In this document: positions 47,740 through 57,783 of the stretch, piece after piece
How the letters are laid out: every line of letters begins with the position of its first letter
Numbering within the stretch: the stretch's first letter is position 1
Notes under the pieces: generated by a model
The model's input: the letters and a program-made list of their open reading frames with translations, nothing else
Database searches by the model: none
What the model was told of the DNA's origin: nothing
Assembly (NCBI GenBank): GCA_021809435.1
Contig: JAKBAD010000003.1
Coordinates: forward strand, 170,366 to 234,365
DNA length: 64,000 bases
Reading direction: 5' to 3'
DNA from: Pseudomonadota bacterium
GTDB lineage: Bacteria; Pseudomonadota; Alphaproteobacteria; Acetobacterales; Acetobacteraceae
Program-made: the position numbers and the translations under genes

Positions 47740-48500
47740 TCAAACGCCTGCTCACAAAAGACCTGCGAGCCGTCGCGGCGCTCGAATTCGCCTTGGTGGC
47801 GCCGTTTCTGCTGCTGCTGCTCATCGGCGTGGTCGAGCTCAACACCCTCTACCGTACCCAGGCCAAGCTCGACATGCTGGCCGTCAACGTCGCCCAGATG
47901 GTGGGCGCCGAAAGCACCGCCAACACCACCGGCGTCGCCATCATCGATGCTCAAGGCACCAGCTTCGCCTCGATGCAAGATATCTGCCAGGGCGCGGTGG
48001 CGGGCATGGCGCCGTTTCCGGCCTCGGGTTTGGTGCTCAAAATCGCCAGTGTCACCGTTGAATCCAACAAAAACGGCACCGCCAACTCCACGGTCAACAC
48101 CACCACCCCGTCCTATGATATGTGGGAGACCGATTTCACCGTCTCGGGCAACAACTGCACCCCCACCACGGTGAACGGCCAATCAGGGTCGGCGGGCATC
48201 GGTGTCTCGGGCGCCGAGCGGCTGGCCACCACTTCGCCGCCCAGCACCACCGGCACCAGCGGCACCTCCGGCCTGCTCGCCTATCCCTGCGACAATGCCA
48301 TCATCGTCCAGGCCAGCATGCCCTATCCGGGCCTCATCGGCCTGGTTCTGCCCTCGCGGCCCACCTTGTCGCAAAACATCTACACACGCTGGATCTACGC
48401 CAGCCCGCAAACCGAGCTGCAATGCTCAACATCCGACACCGCCTGTTACACCAGCTACGCGGCCACGCAGCTCTGTAATGGCACCAACACGAATAATTAA
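47736..48500 (+). CDS. TadE/TadF-like pseudopilin 2
   Basis: 254 residues. RAVAALEFALVAPFLLLLLIGVVEL is again the cleavable pseudopilin motif. The periplasmic part is Thr/Ser/Asn-rich, with cysteines paired in GNNCTP, AYPCDN, QCSTSDTACY and QLCNG. It is translationally coupled to the gene before it, and the TadG-like gene starts 15 bp later. The tail after residue 200 looks surface-exposed and is longer than in usual TadF. Confidence 0.85.
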   Translation: MIKRLLTKDLRAVAALEFALVAPFLLLLLIGVVELNTLYRTQAKLDMLAVNVAQMVGAESTANTTGVAIIDAQGTSFASMQDICQGAVAGMAPFPASGLVLKIASVTVESNKNGTANSTVNTTTPSYDMWETDFTVSGNNCTPTTVNGQSGSAGIGVSGAERLATTSPPSTTGTSGTSGLLAYPCDNAIIVQASMPYPGLIGLVLPSRPTLSQNIYTRWIYASPQTELQCSTSDTACYTSYAATQLCNGTNTNN

Positions 48501-48515
48501 GGAGGGTCGCGCGCC

Positions 48516-51113
48516 ATGATGTCACTCCTCGCCAAATTCCGCAAAGACCGCCGAGCCGTCACCGCCATGGTGCTGGCCCTGATGATCGTGCCCCTGGTGG
48601 TGGGCGCCACCGCCGCGGTCGATATTTCGCGCATCGCCTCCACCCGCGCCGAGCTGCAAGCCGCCGCCGATGCCGCCGCCATCGCCGGCGCCGGTGCGTG
48701 GCAAACTTCCCAGCAGGCCAGCGCCGCCCACAACGCCGCCACCGCCGCCTATTCGGGCACGGCCTCCACCATCGCCAATTTCGTCTCCAGCCCCAGCTCG
48801 GCGGTCGAGCTCACCTGCACCGGCAGCTCCACCCAATGCGGCCCCACCAGCCCCAATACTTACGCCACCTCCATCTCCACCTATAACTGCCCGGCCTCCA
48901 CCGAATATTGCGTCATCGTCACCGCCAGCGGCCGCCTGGCCAATTCCCTCATTAGCTATGTCATCCCGAGCGAGCTGCTCACCGTCTCGGCCATGGCCAC
49001 CACCTCTTTCCCCGCCACCACCATTTCGGGCAAAAACATTCCCCCTAGCCCCGGCTTTGGCTCGGCGGGCGATGTCAGCGGCATTTACGCTTATGCGGTG
49101 CCCATGAGCGGCACCGGCGCCGGCGCCACGCCCGACTACACCACCATGCCATCGGCCGGCACCAATTGCGGCAATTATGCCTCCGTCGGCCCCCTGGCGC
49201 TGGAAGAAACCGTGGCCTCGTCCACCTGCAATTACCTGTTCATCGCCCTGTCCACCAGCTCGGGCACGGCGGGCGCGGGCGGCTCCATCTCCTTGCAGCA
49301 AAACCAGCCCATTGCCTTCACCTTCGTCAATTACACCGGCGCCAATGGCTATCACTCGTCGGGCTATTACAAGACCAACACGCAGCTCTACGTTAACACC
49401 GACTCAACCTCAAACTCGCTCGGCACATATTACCAAAACGGTGATACCGTGACCTACAGCTCCACGCTGTACACGACTAACGTCTATTATTGTCAGCAGC
49501 TAAATGACTCCGGCAATTGTGACACAAGCGGGTCCCCCTCCGGCACATACACCTCATCCAGCGGCCCGACCGGCACACAAACTTACTGTATTCAAGGGTG
49601 GTGGAGTTGTTATCAATATGAAACGGACGTGACAACCTCGTCGCAGGTTTCTCACTCGGTCAAACTATACGGCCAATGTCCCGCCCACACGCTGTATGGC
49701 TCGCTCGATCCCATCAGCGTCGATACAACCACCGGCGTCGCCTCTGGCGGTGGCCCGTCGGTCGATAGCATCAATGTCTATTCCTCGGCCTATGAGGTGG
49801 TCGGCTATCCCCCAACATTTGAAACCAACCACGCCCTGGTGCCGTTCGTCGCCACCGGCCTCGTCAAATCCGAGAGCGTCAACGGCACAACCTACCACGT
49901 CACCGCCATTTGCCCCAATTATGCCACGTCCGGTACAGACCAGGCAGGCACCAGCTACAGCACCAACATCAACGCCCTGATCTACGCCACCTACGCGGGG
50001 GACATCGCCTCCACCCTCGCCAATCAGGGCGGCGATGGTGCGGTCTGGCAAGGGTTGAACATCTATTCCACCGCCTTCCCGGGGCAAACTTACACCGATG
50101 GCGGCACCGCCTATCCCCCCTATGACTCCACCGGCCTCTACACCAGCAGCTCCATCGAAATGGTAAGCGGCAGTAACGACATCTACCCCCCCGCCATCGC
50201 CGGCTGTACCCCAGCCATAAACGCACAAGACAACGGCGTCACCACAACCCCGTCAAATTGGTGGAATTGGAACGGCAGCAACTCAGGAAGTTGTTCGGAT
50301 GAGAGTTCCGCCCATCAATCGAGCTACCTCACCGCCGCCCAGTCCAATTCCTCGGGCACCACGGTCGGCCAGCCGCAATACAGCAATTGTACCCTGCTCA
50401 TTCAACCGCTGGGCACCGCCGTGCCCACCAACCAAAATAACCAAGCCCTCCTGCCCGACTATTACATCCTGGTCAGCACGGCCGCGAATGGCGGTGGCAC
50501 CGTTCTGGCGATCGACCCGGTATGGGATGGCAAAACCTTCACCGACCTGATCCCAGGCGTCATGTCCAGCCTGGTGGCCAACTACGTTGACGGCAATATC
50601 AGCATCAGCAACGGCAAAGTGGTCGATAAAGACACGGCCGCAACCTATAATTCAAGCGGCGGCCTGACCAGCAATGGCTTCGTTCCCAACTATTATCAGA
50701 GTTTTTATATCACCTCCGGGGCTTATAAAGGCGATTACGGCTATTTCGAGCCCCCCTCCCACAGCGGCAATGAGTTTGATCCCCCGGATCAAACCTCGCA
50801 CCAATGCTACGACCCGCAAAAGAACGGCAACGCCGCCCATACGGTGGCCATCCAGAACGGCACCAGCCAGCCGACAATATTCACCGCCCAGAACGACCAG
50901 AACGACAACGAGGCGATCGACGCCATCGCCAACCCCCAGGATGGCGCCATCATCTGCGACAGTAACCCGCCAGAAACCTACGCCCTCTACTGGAATGACC
51001 TGGGAACCTACGGATCCGACGATCTGGGCTACTGGAACGCCGTCATGGCCTTCACCTGCTCGGTCCCCGGCACCGGCACAACCGGCGGCGGCCCGGTCAC
51101 TCTATCCGGCTAA
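48516..51113 (+). CDS. Large TadG-like secreted/membrane protein
   Basis: 865 residues. RRAVTAMVLALMIVPLVVGATAAVDISRI followed by RAELQAAADAAAIAGAGAW is the N-terminal TadG/Tad_N helix and pseudopilin-type linker. The remainder is a Thr/Ser/Tyr/Gly/Asn-rich extracytoplasmic region with around twenty cysteines spread through it. No von Willebrand MIDAS motif is visible. It is longer than ordinary TadG (about 400-600). Bases 49380-50330 are less GC-rich than the neighbours. An AGGAGG ribosome binding site (48500-48505) lies upstream. Likely a surface-adhesion component of a Tad system (inference). Confidence 0.8.
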   Translation: MMSLLAKFRKDRRAVTAMVLALMIVPLVVGATAAVDISRIASTRAELQAAADAAAIAGAGAWQTSQQASAAHNAATAAYSGTASTIANFVSSPSSAVELTCTGSSTQCGPTSPNTYATSISTYNCPASTEYCVIVTASGRLANSLISYVIPSELLTVSAMATTSFPATTISGKNIPPSPGFGSAGDVSGIYAYAVPMSGTGAGATPDYTTMPSAGTNCGNYASVGPLALEETVASSTCNYLFIALSTSSGTAGAGGSISLQQNQPIAFTFVNYTGANGYHSSGYYKTNTQLYVNTDSTSNSLGTYYQNGDTVTYSSTLYTTNVYYCQQLNDSGNCDTSGSPSGTYTSSSGPTGTQTYCIQGWWSCYQYETDVTTSSQVSHSVKLYGQCPAHTLYGSLDPISVDTTTGVASGGGPSVDSINVYSSAYEVVGYPPTFETNHALVPFVATGLVKSESVNGTTYHVTAICPNYATSGTDQAGTSYSTNINALIYATYAGDIASTLANQGGDGAVWQGLNIYSTAFPGQTYTDGGTAYPPYDSTGLYTSSSIEMVSGSNDIYPPAIAGCTPAINAQDNGVTTTPSNWWNWNGSNSGSCSDESSAHQSSYLTAAQSNSSGTTVGQPQYSNCTLLIQPLGTAVPTNQNNQALLPDYYILVSTAANGGGTVLAIDPVWDGKTFTDLIPGVMSSLVANYVDGNISISNGKVVDKDTAATYNSSGGLTSNGFVPNYYQSFYITSGAYKGDYGYFEPPSHSGNEFDPPDQTSHQCYDPQKNGNAAHTVAIQNGTSQPTIFTAQNDQNDNEAIDAIANPQDGAIICDSNPPETYALYWNDLGTYGSDDLGYWNAVMAFTCSVPGTGTTGGGPVTLSG

Positions 51114-51123
51114 CCCCGGCCAA

Positions 51124-51163
51124 ACAGCAACGGGCTGAACCGCAAGGCTCAGCCCGTTGCTGT
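51124..51163 (+). terminator. Hairpin terminator after the tad-like genes
   Basis: A 15-bp perfect stem (51124-51138 with 51149-51163; GCAACGGGCTGA core) lies 10 bp after the TadG-like stop. The U-tract is poor (GTGTC), so it may be a stabilising hairpin rather than an efficient terminator. Confidence 0.6.
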
Positions 51164-51218
51164 GTCATCCACAAACACCGCGCCCAAACAGCGCGATCAA
51201 TCACAAAATTCAGGAAAA

Positions 51219-51309
51219 TGGCGGAGAGACAGGGATTCGAACCCTGGGTACGCTATTAACGTACACACGCTTTCCAAGCGTGCGCCTTAAGCCGCTCGGC
51301 CATCTCTCC
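51219..51309 (-). tRNA. tRNA-Ser (GGA)
   Basis: Minus-strand class II tRNA with a long variable arm. Acceptor GGAGAGA/TCTCTCC, anticodon loop CTTGGAAAG (anticodon GGA), variable arm GTACGTTAATAGCGTAC, T-loop TTCGAAT, encoded CCA (51221-51219). Confidence 0.96.
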
Positions 51310-51359
51310 ATCCGGCGTGGGGGCCTGCTTAGCGAAATGCCGGCCGTTCCACAAGGGGC

Positions 51360-53165
51360 TCAGCCATCCATTTTCAGCGCGGCGAGGAACGCGCTCTGCG
51401 GAATCTCCACCTTGCCGAACTGACGCATGCGCTTTTTGCCTTCTTTCTGCTTTTCCAGCAGCTTGCGCTTGCGGGTAATGTCGCCGCCATAGCATTTGGC
51501 GGTCACGTCCTTTGAGAGCGCCGAGATGGTCTCCCGCGCGATGATCCGCGAGCCAATGGCCGCCTGAATGGCGATTTTGAACAGCTGCTTCGGAATCAGC
51601 TCCTTGAGCTTGCCGCAAATGGCCCGCCCGCGCGTGTCGGCCTGCGAGCGGTGGGCGATGAAGGAGAGCGCATCCACCGGCTCGGCATTCACCAAAATGG
51701 AAATCTTGACCAGATCGGCCTCGGCATACTCATCCATATGGTAATCGAAGCTGGCATAGCCCCGGCTCACCGATTTCAGCCGGTCGTAGAAATCAAACAC
51801 CACCTCGTTGAGCGGCAGCTTGTAAACGGCCATGGCGCGGTTGCCCACATAGGTCAAATCCACCTGCTGGCCGCGCCGCTCCGAGCAGAGCGTGAGAATC
51901 GAGCCCAGATACTCATCGGGCACCATGATGGTCGCCTTGATCCACGGCTCGTCAATATGGTCGATCACCGAGCCGTCGGGCATATCGGCGGGGTTGTGCA
52001 GCTCCTCCACCTCGCCATTGGTCTTGTAAATCTTATAAACCACCGAAGGCGCGGTCGCGATCAGGTCGAGGTCGAATTCCCTCGACAGCCGCTCCTGGAT
52101 GATTTCCAGATGCAGCAGCCCCAAAAACCCGCAGCGGAACCCAAACCCCAGCGCCGCCGAGGTCTCGGCCTCATAGTGGAAGCTGGCGTCATTGAGCCGC
52201 AGCTTGGCCAAGCTGTCGCGCAGCTTCTCGAAATCATCCGCCACCACCGGAAACAGCCCGCACCACACCACCGGCACCGAGGGCTTGAAGCCCGGCAGCG
52301 CCTCGGGGGCGGGGCGGCGGTCATCGGTAATGGTGTCGCCCACATTGCAATCGGCCACGGTTTTAATGGCGGCGGTGATATAGCCCATCTCGCCCGGCCC
52401 CAGCTCATCCACCGGGCGCATGCGCGGGGTGAACACGCCAATCTGCTCCACCGGGTGCACCGCGCCCGTGGACATCATGCGAATCTTCTGGCCCTTGCGC
52501 AGCACGCCGTTCTTCACCCGCACCAGAATCACCACGCCCAGATACTGGTCATACCAGCTATCCACCAGCAGGGCCTGCAAATCGGCCTTGTCATCGCCCT
52601 TCGGCGCCGGCAGGCGGGTGACCAACGCCTCCAGCACCCCCTCGATATTGATGCCCGTCTTGGCCGAGATCTCCACCGCGTCCGAGGCGTCAATGCCGAT
52701 CACATCCTCAATCTGCTGCTTCACGCGGGGCACATCCGCGGCCGGCAGGTCAATTTTGTTGAGCACCGGCACAATCTCGTGGTTGGCGTCAATCGCCTGA
52801 TACACATTGGCCAGCGTCTGCGCCTCCACGCCCTGGCTCGCATCCACCACCAGCAGCGAGCCCTCGCAGGCCGCCAGGCTGCGCGAGACCTCATAGGCAA
52901 AATCCACATGGCCGGGCGTGTCCATCAGGTTCAGCACATAGGTCTTGCCGTCATGGGCGGGGTATTGCAGCCGCACGGTCTGCGCCTTGATGGTAATGCC
53001 GCGCTCTTTCTCGATATCCATGTTATCGAGCACCTGCTCGGTCATCTCGCGCGCGGTCAGGCCGCCGCAATACTGAATCAGGCGGTCGGCCAGCGTCGAT
53101 TTGCCATGGTCGATATGGGCAATGATGGAGAAATTGCGGATAAGCTCAAGGGGAGTGCCGGTCAT
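51360..53165 (-). CDS. lepA: Elongation factor 4 (LepA) GTPase
   Basis: Translational GTPase that acts on stalled or initiating ribosomes. The 601 residues match the family length. G1 [10 protein letters not shown]3 DTPGHVDF, G4 [10 protein letters not shown]5 SAKTG, and the LepA-specific C-terminal [21 protein letters not shown] and [16 protein letters not shown] are all present. Monocistronic, with tRNA-Ser downstream. Confidence 0.98.
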   Translation of the reverse strand: MTGTPLELIRNFSIIAHIDHGKSTLADRLIQYCGGLTAREMTEQVLDNMDIEKERGITIKAQTVRLQYPAHDGKTYVLNLMDTPGHVDFAYEVSRSLAACEGSLLVVDASQGVEAQTLANVYQAIDANHEIVPVLNKIDLPAADVPRVKQQIEDVIGIDASDAVEISAKTGINIEGVLEALVTRLPAPKGDDKADLQALLVDSWYDQYLGVVILVRVKNGVLRKGQKIRMMSTGAVHPVEQIGVFTPRMRPVDELGPGEMGYITAAIKTVADCNVGDTITDDRRPAPEALPGFKPSVPVVWCGLFPVVADDFEKLRDSLAKLRLNDASFHYEAETSAALGFGFRCGFLGLLHLEIIQERLSREFDLDLIATAPSVVYKIYKTNGEVEELHNPADMPDGSVIDHIDEPWIKATIMVPDEYLGSILTLCSERRGQQVDLTYVGNRAMAVYKLPLNEVVFDFYDRLKSVSRGYASFDYHMDEYAEADLVKISILVNAEPVDALSFIAHRSQADTRGRAICGKLKELIPKQLFKIAIQAAIGSRIIARETISALSKDVTAKCYGGDITRKRKLLEKQKEGKKRMRQFGKVEIPQSAFLAALKMDG

Positions 53166-53283
53166 GGCGGAGCTTTACTTGAATTTCCCCCGCCACGCCA
53201 AGGGGATCCGCCGAAAATCGCCGGGGCTGGAATTTATCGGGCGGTTTGAGGGGCCAAAAGCGGCGCCACCGCGCGCGCCACAC

Positions 53284-53320
53284 AAAAAAGCCGCCCCTTT
53301 TATCTCGCAAAAAGGGGCGG
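53284..53320 (-). terminator. Terminator of the NCS1 permease gene
   Basis: An 11-bp stem (CCGCCCCTTTT 53291-53301 with AAAAGGGGCGG 53310-53320), followed on the minus strand by CTTTTTT. It lies 32 bp after the permease stop and before lepA on the same strand. Confidence 0.88.
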
Positions 53321-53351
53321 TTTCCAAAAACTCTATAAGTTTTTCAGTCCC

Positions 53352-54704
53352 TTATTCAGCCGCGGCCAAGCGCGCCGGGGCCGGTTTGGTGAGCAGCATA
53401 TACATCACCGCGCCAATCACGAACGAGACAATAAAGGTCGAGTCGCCAAATTGCGGGTGGCTGGCGGCGAACACACCCGTATAGAGCTGCTGGTCCCAAA
53501 ACGGCACCGAGCCCGCCACCGCCACGATCCAGGCCACGAAGGCCGCGCTGACAGGCAGGCGCGAGACGCGGTCGGTCTTGTGGCACAGCAGCGTCACGGC
53601 GATCCAGGGCATGGTCCAATAGCCCAGCACCAGCAGAAAATTGGTGTAGCTCTCGACGAACGAGTTGATGACAATGGCCGAGATGACCGCCCCGATGATG
53701 CCGGTGCTGATCGAGGCGACATGCTGCTTGAGCTTGATGCCCACCGCCAGGATCGACATGGTGGCCGAGTAGATATTGATGATGTTGGCCGAAATCGTGC
53801 CCAGAATCACCGCCACCAGGAAGGGCAGCTTGAACCATTCGGGCATCCAGACGGTCAGCAGATCAGAGGGTTTGGAGAAGAACGGGATCGACGAGCCGAT
53901 CAGCGCGCCCAGCCCCTCGATCCACACGGTCGAGATCAGCGCGCCCCAGAAAGCATAGGTGAACACGGTCTTCTTCACCCCGGCGGCATCGTTGTTGGTG
54001 CGCAGATAGCGCGTGTAATCCGAGGAGTACGGAATCCACCCCACCTGATACCCAACCATGATGGCGGTCGAGAGCATGAACGCCCCCGACGTGCCGCCCA
54101 TCTGGGCAATGGTCTGCGGGTTGGCCGGGGCCGAGAGCCCCAGATGCCGCACCGCGATGAATGTGAGCCCCAGAAACGCCAGCACCAGCACGAACATCAG
54201 ATATTTCTCGGCGGCGTGGATGAGGTCATACCCCACCACCGCGATGGCGATCTGCACCACCGACATGCCGAGCGCCGCCGGGATCAGGCCGGTATGCAGC
54301 ACCAGATTGAGCGCATAAGCCCCCGCCGTGGTGTTGACCGCGAACCACGAGAACCCGCCGAAGAAATTGAGCAGCGAAGGCAGCCGGTTGCCGAGCGGGC
54401 CAAACCAGTTGGCGCCCTGAATCATCTGCGGGCGCCCGTAATCAACGCCAAAGGTGCTGAAATAGCCCAGAATCACCGCGCCGATGAGGTTGGCGAGCAG
54501 GATCGAGCGCATCGCCTGAAAAAACGACAATCCGGTCAGGCAGGTGGCCAGCGCGCCGGTGGTCAGGGTGGCGAACTCGACATTGGCGGCCATCCACAGG
54601 CCAAAAACGGCCTTCGGGCTGCCATGGGTCTCTTTCAGCGAGACCTCCTCAATGCCTTTTTCCTCGATAATGCCATAAAGTTCGGGGGTTATCTCAGCGG
54701 TCAC
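53352..54704 (-). CDS. NCS1-family nucleobase/cytosine permease
   Basis: 450 residues with 12 predicted membrane helices. FGLWMAANVEFATLTTGAL and GANWFGPLGNRLPSLLNFFGGFSWFAVNT are NCS1 landmarks (helices 1 and 3), as is GWIPYSSDYTRYL (loop 6-7). Imports cytosine, purines, allantoin or a related compound; no catabolic gene is adjacent to tell which. GTG 54704 has a strong GGAGGTG ribosome binding site a few bases upstream. Monocistronic. Confidence 0.92.
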   Translation of the reverse strand: MTAEITPELYGIIEEKGIEEVSLKETHGSPKAVFGLWMAANVEFATLTTGALATCLTGLSFFQAMRSILLANLIGAVILGYFSTFGVDYGRPQMIQGANWFGPLGNRLPSLLNFFGGFSWFAVNTTAGAYALNLVLHTGLIPAALGMSVVQIAIAVVGYDLIHAAEKYLMFVLVLAFLGLTFIAVRHLGLSAPANPQTIAQMGGTSGAFMLSTAIMVGYQVGWIPYSSDYTRYLRTNNDAAGVKKTVFTYAFWGALISTVWIEGLGALIGSSIPFFSKPSDLLTVWMPEWFKLPFLVAVILGTISANIINIYSATMSILAVGIKLKQHVASISTGIIGAVISAIVINSFVESYTNFLLVLGYWTMPWIAVTLLCHKTDRVSRLPVSAAFVAWIVAVAGSVPFWDQQLYTGVFAASHPQFGDSTFIVSFVIGAVMYMLLTKPAPARLAAAE

Positions 54705-54862
54705 ACTTCACCTCCAGCGCGGCGGTTCGCCGTGTTCAGTTGGGCTAAATTAATTGCGCGCCAAACATGGCAGCCATGACCCCGGCGCGCCAAAACCCTG
54801 CTCAGATATTAACAAAAACGTCAAGTTACCGACATGTTTTTTGCCGCGGAAATCCGCGCGTT

Positions 54863-55192
54863 TCAGCCCATTGCCGGGGTGGCCACGCTCAGCGCGCTTT
54901 GGGTGCTGGTGGTCGCGTCCGGGTTGTAATGTTGGGGCGGAATGATGCGGTTGAGCAGGACCAGCACCATGAACAGCATGACAAACCAGCCAGCATACCC
55001 GCCCAGCGCGCGCATGGCGAACACCACAACGAACACGGTAATCAACAGCAGCGCGTAAAACTGGTCGTCGCTTTGCTGCACCCCGACAAAATTGAACAAA
55101 TCGGTCCACCAGCCATCGACCACGCCAACCAGCGACATCGCCGCCCAGGCGCTCAAAAACACCCCCTGAAATAACGCGCCCAGAAAATGCAT
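54863..55192 (-). CDS. Small hypothetical membrane protein
   Basis: 109 residues with three hydrophobic stretches (LFQGVFLSAWAAMSLVGVV, ALLLITVFVVVFAMRAL, WFVMLFMVLVLLNRI). No recognised family. ATG 55192 (MHFLGAL) is preferred to the longer reading from 55234. It lies 158 bp upstream of the NCS1 gene on the same strand; co-transcription is possible but not evident. Confidence 0.65.
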   Translation of the reverse strand: MHFLGALFQGVFLSAWAAMSLVGVVDGWWTDLFNFVGVQQSDDQFYALLLITVFVVVFAMRALGGYAGWFVMLFMVLVLLNRIIPPQHYNPDATTSTQSALSVATPAMG

Positions 55193-55283
55193 GGCCCTGT
55201 TCCCTTTATGGCGTTCACGCGGGGCTGGCGTCACAGCCTCATATGCGCCACCACTCTAGCATACACCGAGGCTTTGCCCAGAA

Positions 55284-56513
55284 TCATTCCAGCTTCTCGA
55301 TATTTTTCAGCTCCGGAAACAACCGCATCCACAACAGTGCCACCAGCACCGTGCCCACGCCCCCGATCACCACCGCCGGCACCGCCCCAAACAGCGCCGC
55401 GGTCATGCCGCTCTCAAACTCGCCCAGCTGGTTGGAGGCGTTAATAAACAGGTAATTCACTGCCCCCACCCGCCCGCGCATCTCATCTGGCGTTCGCAGC
55501 TGCACCAGCGAGAGCCGGATGACCACGCTGATCATATCGGCGGCGCCGAGCGCGAACAAAGCCGCCACCGAGAGCCAGATCTCGCGCGAGAGCCCAAACA
55601 CCATTGTCGCCGCCCCAAACCCGATCACAGCCTGAAACATGCGCAGCCCCACCCGCCGCTCAAAGGGCGCGCGGGTAACGAGCGCCGTGGTCACCAGCGC
55701 GCCCAGCGCCGGCGCGCCGCGCAGCAGGCCCAGCCCCCACGGGCCGGTGTGCAATATATCATGGGCATAAATCGGCAGCAGCGCGGTGGCCCCGCCCAGC
55801 AGCACGGCGAATAAATCGAGCGAGATGGTGCCCAGAATGGCCTGGTTGGCGCGCACAAACCCCACCCCGGCAAACAGCGCCTGCAGGGTGGGGGGCTCCT
55901 TGGGCACCACGCGCGCGGCGGTTTTTATCATCCCCGTCACCAGCGCGCCGCCCAGCAGGCTCACCGCCATCACCGCATAGGGCACGCCGGGGCTCAGCGC
56001 ATAAAGTAGCCCGCCCAGCGCCGGGCCAATGATGGTGGCCATCTGGAACATGCTCGACGAGATGGCGGTGGCCTTTTGCAGGCTGCCGGCCGGCACGGTG
56101 GCGGGCAGCAGCGCGCCGCTGGCCGGAGATTCAAACGCCCGCGCGGCCGCGATCAGCGCCACGGCCATAAAAATCATGGCTGGTGTCAGCCACCCGGCAA
56201 AGCTGCCCCAGGTCAGGCCGAGCGCGGTCAGCCCCTGGGCCAATTGGCACAGCCGCACCACGCTCTGGCGCCGGTAGCGGTCGGCGGCATGGCCGGCGAA
56301 AAAGGTCAGCCCGGCGGCGGGAATAAACTGCGTCAGCCCGAGCATGCCAAGGTCAAAAGCCGAGCTGGTCAGGGCGTAAAGCTGCCAGCCCACCGCCACG
56401 GCGGCAATCTGATAGGCCGCGCTCGAGCAGATGCGCGTGAGCAGAAACAGCGCGAAGGCGCGGTGGCGCAGCAGTTCGGCAAGGCTGAAGGGCGCGGCTG
56501 AATTGGTCTCCAT
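55284..56513 (-). CDS. MFS transporter, EntS/MFS_3 type
   Basis: 409 residues with 12 membrane helices. FFAGHAADRYRRQSVVRL is the cytoplasmic motif A after helix 2, and MATIIGPALGGLLYAL is motif-C-like. The sequence GALLPATVPAGSLQKATAISSSMFQ and RTPDEMRGRVGAVNYLFINASNQLGEFESG are typical of the EntS/MFS_3 group, which exports siderophores or drugs. The substrate is unknown. ATG 56513 is chosen; ATG-like codons up to 56537 would add eight residues. Divergent from asd. Confidence 0.9.
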   Translation of the reverse strand: METNSAAPFSLAELLRHRAFALFLLTRICSSAAYQIAAVAVGWQLYALTSSAFDLGMLGLTQFIPAAGLTFFAGHAADRYRRQSVVRLCQLAQGLTALGLTWGSFAGWLTPAMIFMAVALIAAARAFESPASGALLPATVPAGSLQKATAISSSMFQMATIIGPALGGLLYALSPGVPYAVMAVSLLGGALVTGMIKTAARVVPKEPPTLQALFAGVGFVRANQAILGTISLDLFAVLLGGATALLPIYAHDILHTGPWGLGLLRGAPALGALVTTALVTRAPFERRVGLRMFQAVIGFGAATMVFGLSREIWLSVAALFALGAADMISVVIRLSLVQLRTPDEMRGRVGAVNYLFINASNQLGEFESGMTAALFGAVPAVVIGGVGTVLVALLWMRLFPELKNIEKLE

Positions 56514-56646
56514 ACCTGCCTTTATCACATGCGCCATGGCCCGCCATGCTCAAAGCCTCGCTCAGCCCCGCCCCCAGCCTGCTTGCGCGCGGCGGCAATT
56601 GGCCCTAGTTCAGCCTGCATTATTTCGCATTTTCGGAGTTCTGGTC

Positions 56647-57681
56647 ATGTCTTACAGGGTTGCGGTTGTCGGTGCCACCGGTGCGGTTGGGCGCGAAATC
56701 CTCAAAACCCTCGCGCAGCGCAATTTCCCGGTGTCGGAAGTGGCGGCGCTCGCCTCCGGCCGTTCGGCCGGCCAGCAGGTCTCGTTCGGTGACGACAAGG
56801 TGCTCACCGTGCAAAATCTCGAGACGTTCGACTTCACCGGCTGGGATATCGGTCTGTTCTCGCCCGGCGCCTCGGTTTCGGCCGTTCACGCCCCGCGCGC
56901 AGGCGCGGCTGGCTGCGTGGTGATTGATAACACCTCCCAGTTCCGCATGGACCCCGAAATTCCCCTCATCGTGCCCGAGGTGAACCCCCAGGACCTGCCC
57001 AAATTCGCCAAGCACAACATCATCGCCAACCCCAACTGCTCCACCATCCAGATGGTGGTGGCCCTCAAGCCCCTGCACGAGGCCTACAAGATCAAGCGCG
57101 TGGTGGTGTCCACCTACCAGTCCGTCTCGGGCGCCGGCAAAGAGGGTATGGACGAGCTCTACCAGAACACCAAATTCACCTATGTGAACCAGGCGCCCGA
57201 GGTGCAGGTCTTCCAGAAAGACATCGCCTTCAACTGCATCCCGCAGATCGACGTGTTCATGGATGACGGCGCCACCAAGGAAGAGTGGAAGATGACCGTC
57301 GAGACCAAGAAAATTCTCGACCCCAACGTGCCGGTCATCGCCACCTGCGTGCGCGTGCCGGTGTTCATCGGCCATTCCGAGGCGGTGTATGTCGAGTTCG
57401 AGAAGCCGGTGAACGTGGCCGAGGCCCGCGCCCTGCTGGCCAAGGCGCCGGGCATCGAGGTCGAGGATCGTCATGTGCCGGGCGGCTACATCACCCCGGC
57501 CGAATGCAAGGGCGAGGATGCCGTGTTCGTCTCGCGCCTGCGCCGCGACCCCACGGTCGAGAACGGCCTGGCCTTCTGGTGCGTGTCCGACAATCTGCGC
57601 AAGGGCGCGGCCTTGAATGCCGTGCAAATCGCCGAGGCGCTGATCGAGCGCAAACTCCTGCCCTGCCAGAACAAGGGTTAA
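56647..57681 (+). CDS. asd: Aspartate-semialdehyde dehydrogenase
   Basis: NADPH enzyme of the lysine/threonine/methionine and diaminopimelate pathway. 344 residues: VVGATGAVGREILKTLAQRNFP, FSPGASVS, the active-site Cys in NPNCSTIQMV, TYQSVSGAGKEGMDEL, and the catalytic-His region RVPVFIGHSEAVYVEFEK. ATG 56647 has GGAG 9 bp upstream. Ends with an intrinsic terminator; its stop codon overlaps hairpin repeat copy B. Confidence 0.97.
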   Translation: MSYRVAVVGATGAVGREILKTLAQRNFPVSEVAALASGRSAGQQVSFGDDKVLTVQNLETFDFTGWDIGLFSPGASVSAVHAPRAGAAGCVVIDNTSQFRMDPEIPLIVPEVNPQDLPKFAKHNIIANPNCSTIQMVVALKPLHEAYKIKRVVVSTYQSVSGAGKEGMDELYQNTKFTYVNQAPEVQVFQKDIAFNCIPQIDVFMDDGATKEEWKMTVETKKILDPNVPVIATCVRVPVFIGHSEAVYVEFEKPVNVAEARALLAKAPGIEVEDRHVPGGYITPAECKGEDAVFVSRLRRDPTVENGLAFWCVSDNLRKGAALNAVQIAEALIERKLLPCQNKG

Positions 57682-57724
57682 AAGTTTTTTGGGGTGTGGA
57701 CCTTTTTTTCAAAAAAGGTCCACC
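57680..57724 (+). repeat. Hairpin repeat family, copy B
   Basis: AAAAGTTTTTTGGGG followed by GTGGACC (57696-57702)-T7-C-A6-GGTCCAC (57717-57723). Same architecture as copies at 24334 and 57784, with a different but self-complementary stem. It begins on the asd stop codon. Confidence 0.7.
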
Positions 57725-57737
57725 TCTTCTTACCATT

Positions 57738-57772
57738 AAAAAAGGCCGCTCCAAATCAGGGCGGCCTTTTTT
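57738..57772 (+). terminator. Intrinsic terminator of asd
   Basis: A 12-bp stem AAAAAAGGCCGC (57738-57749) with GCGGCCTTTTTT (57761-57772) and an 11-base loop. It can work in both directions, also for clpA. Confidence 0.88.
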
Positions 57773-57783
57773 AATGCTTTGAT

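Noticed and set aside
48516..51113. Possible prophage or transposon cargo because of lower GC content
   Set aside because: No integrase, transposase, terminal repeat or tRNA-anchored direct repeat was found; the neighbouring tRNA-Ser is intact and without a second copy of its 3' end.
51651..53249. A 532-codon frame antisense to lepA
   Set aside because: Shadow of lepA; His/Gln-rich translation with no domain.
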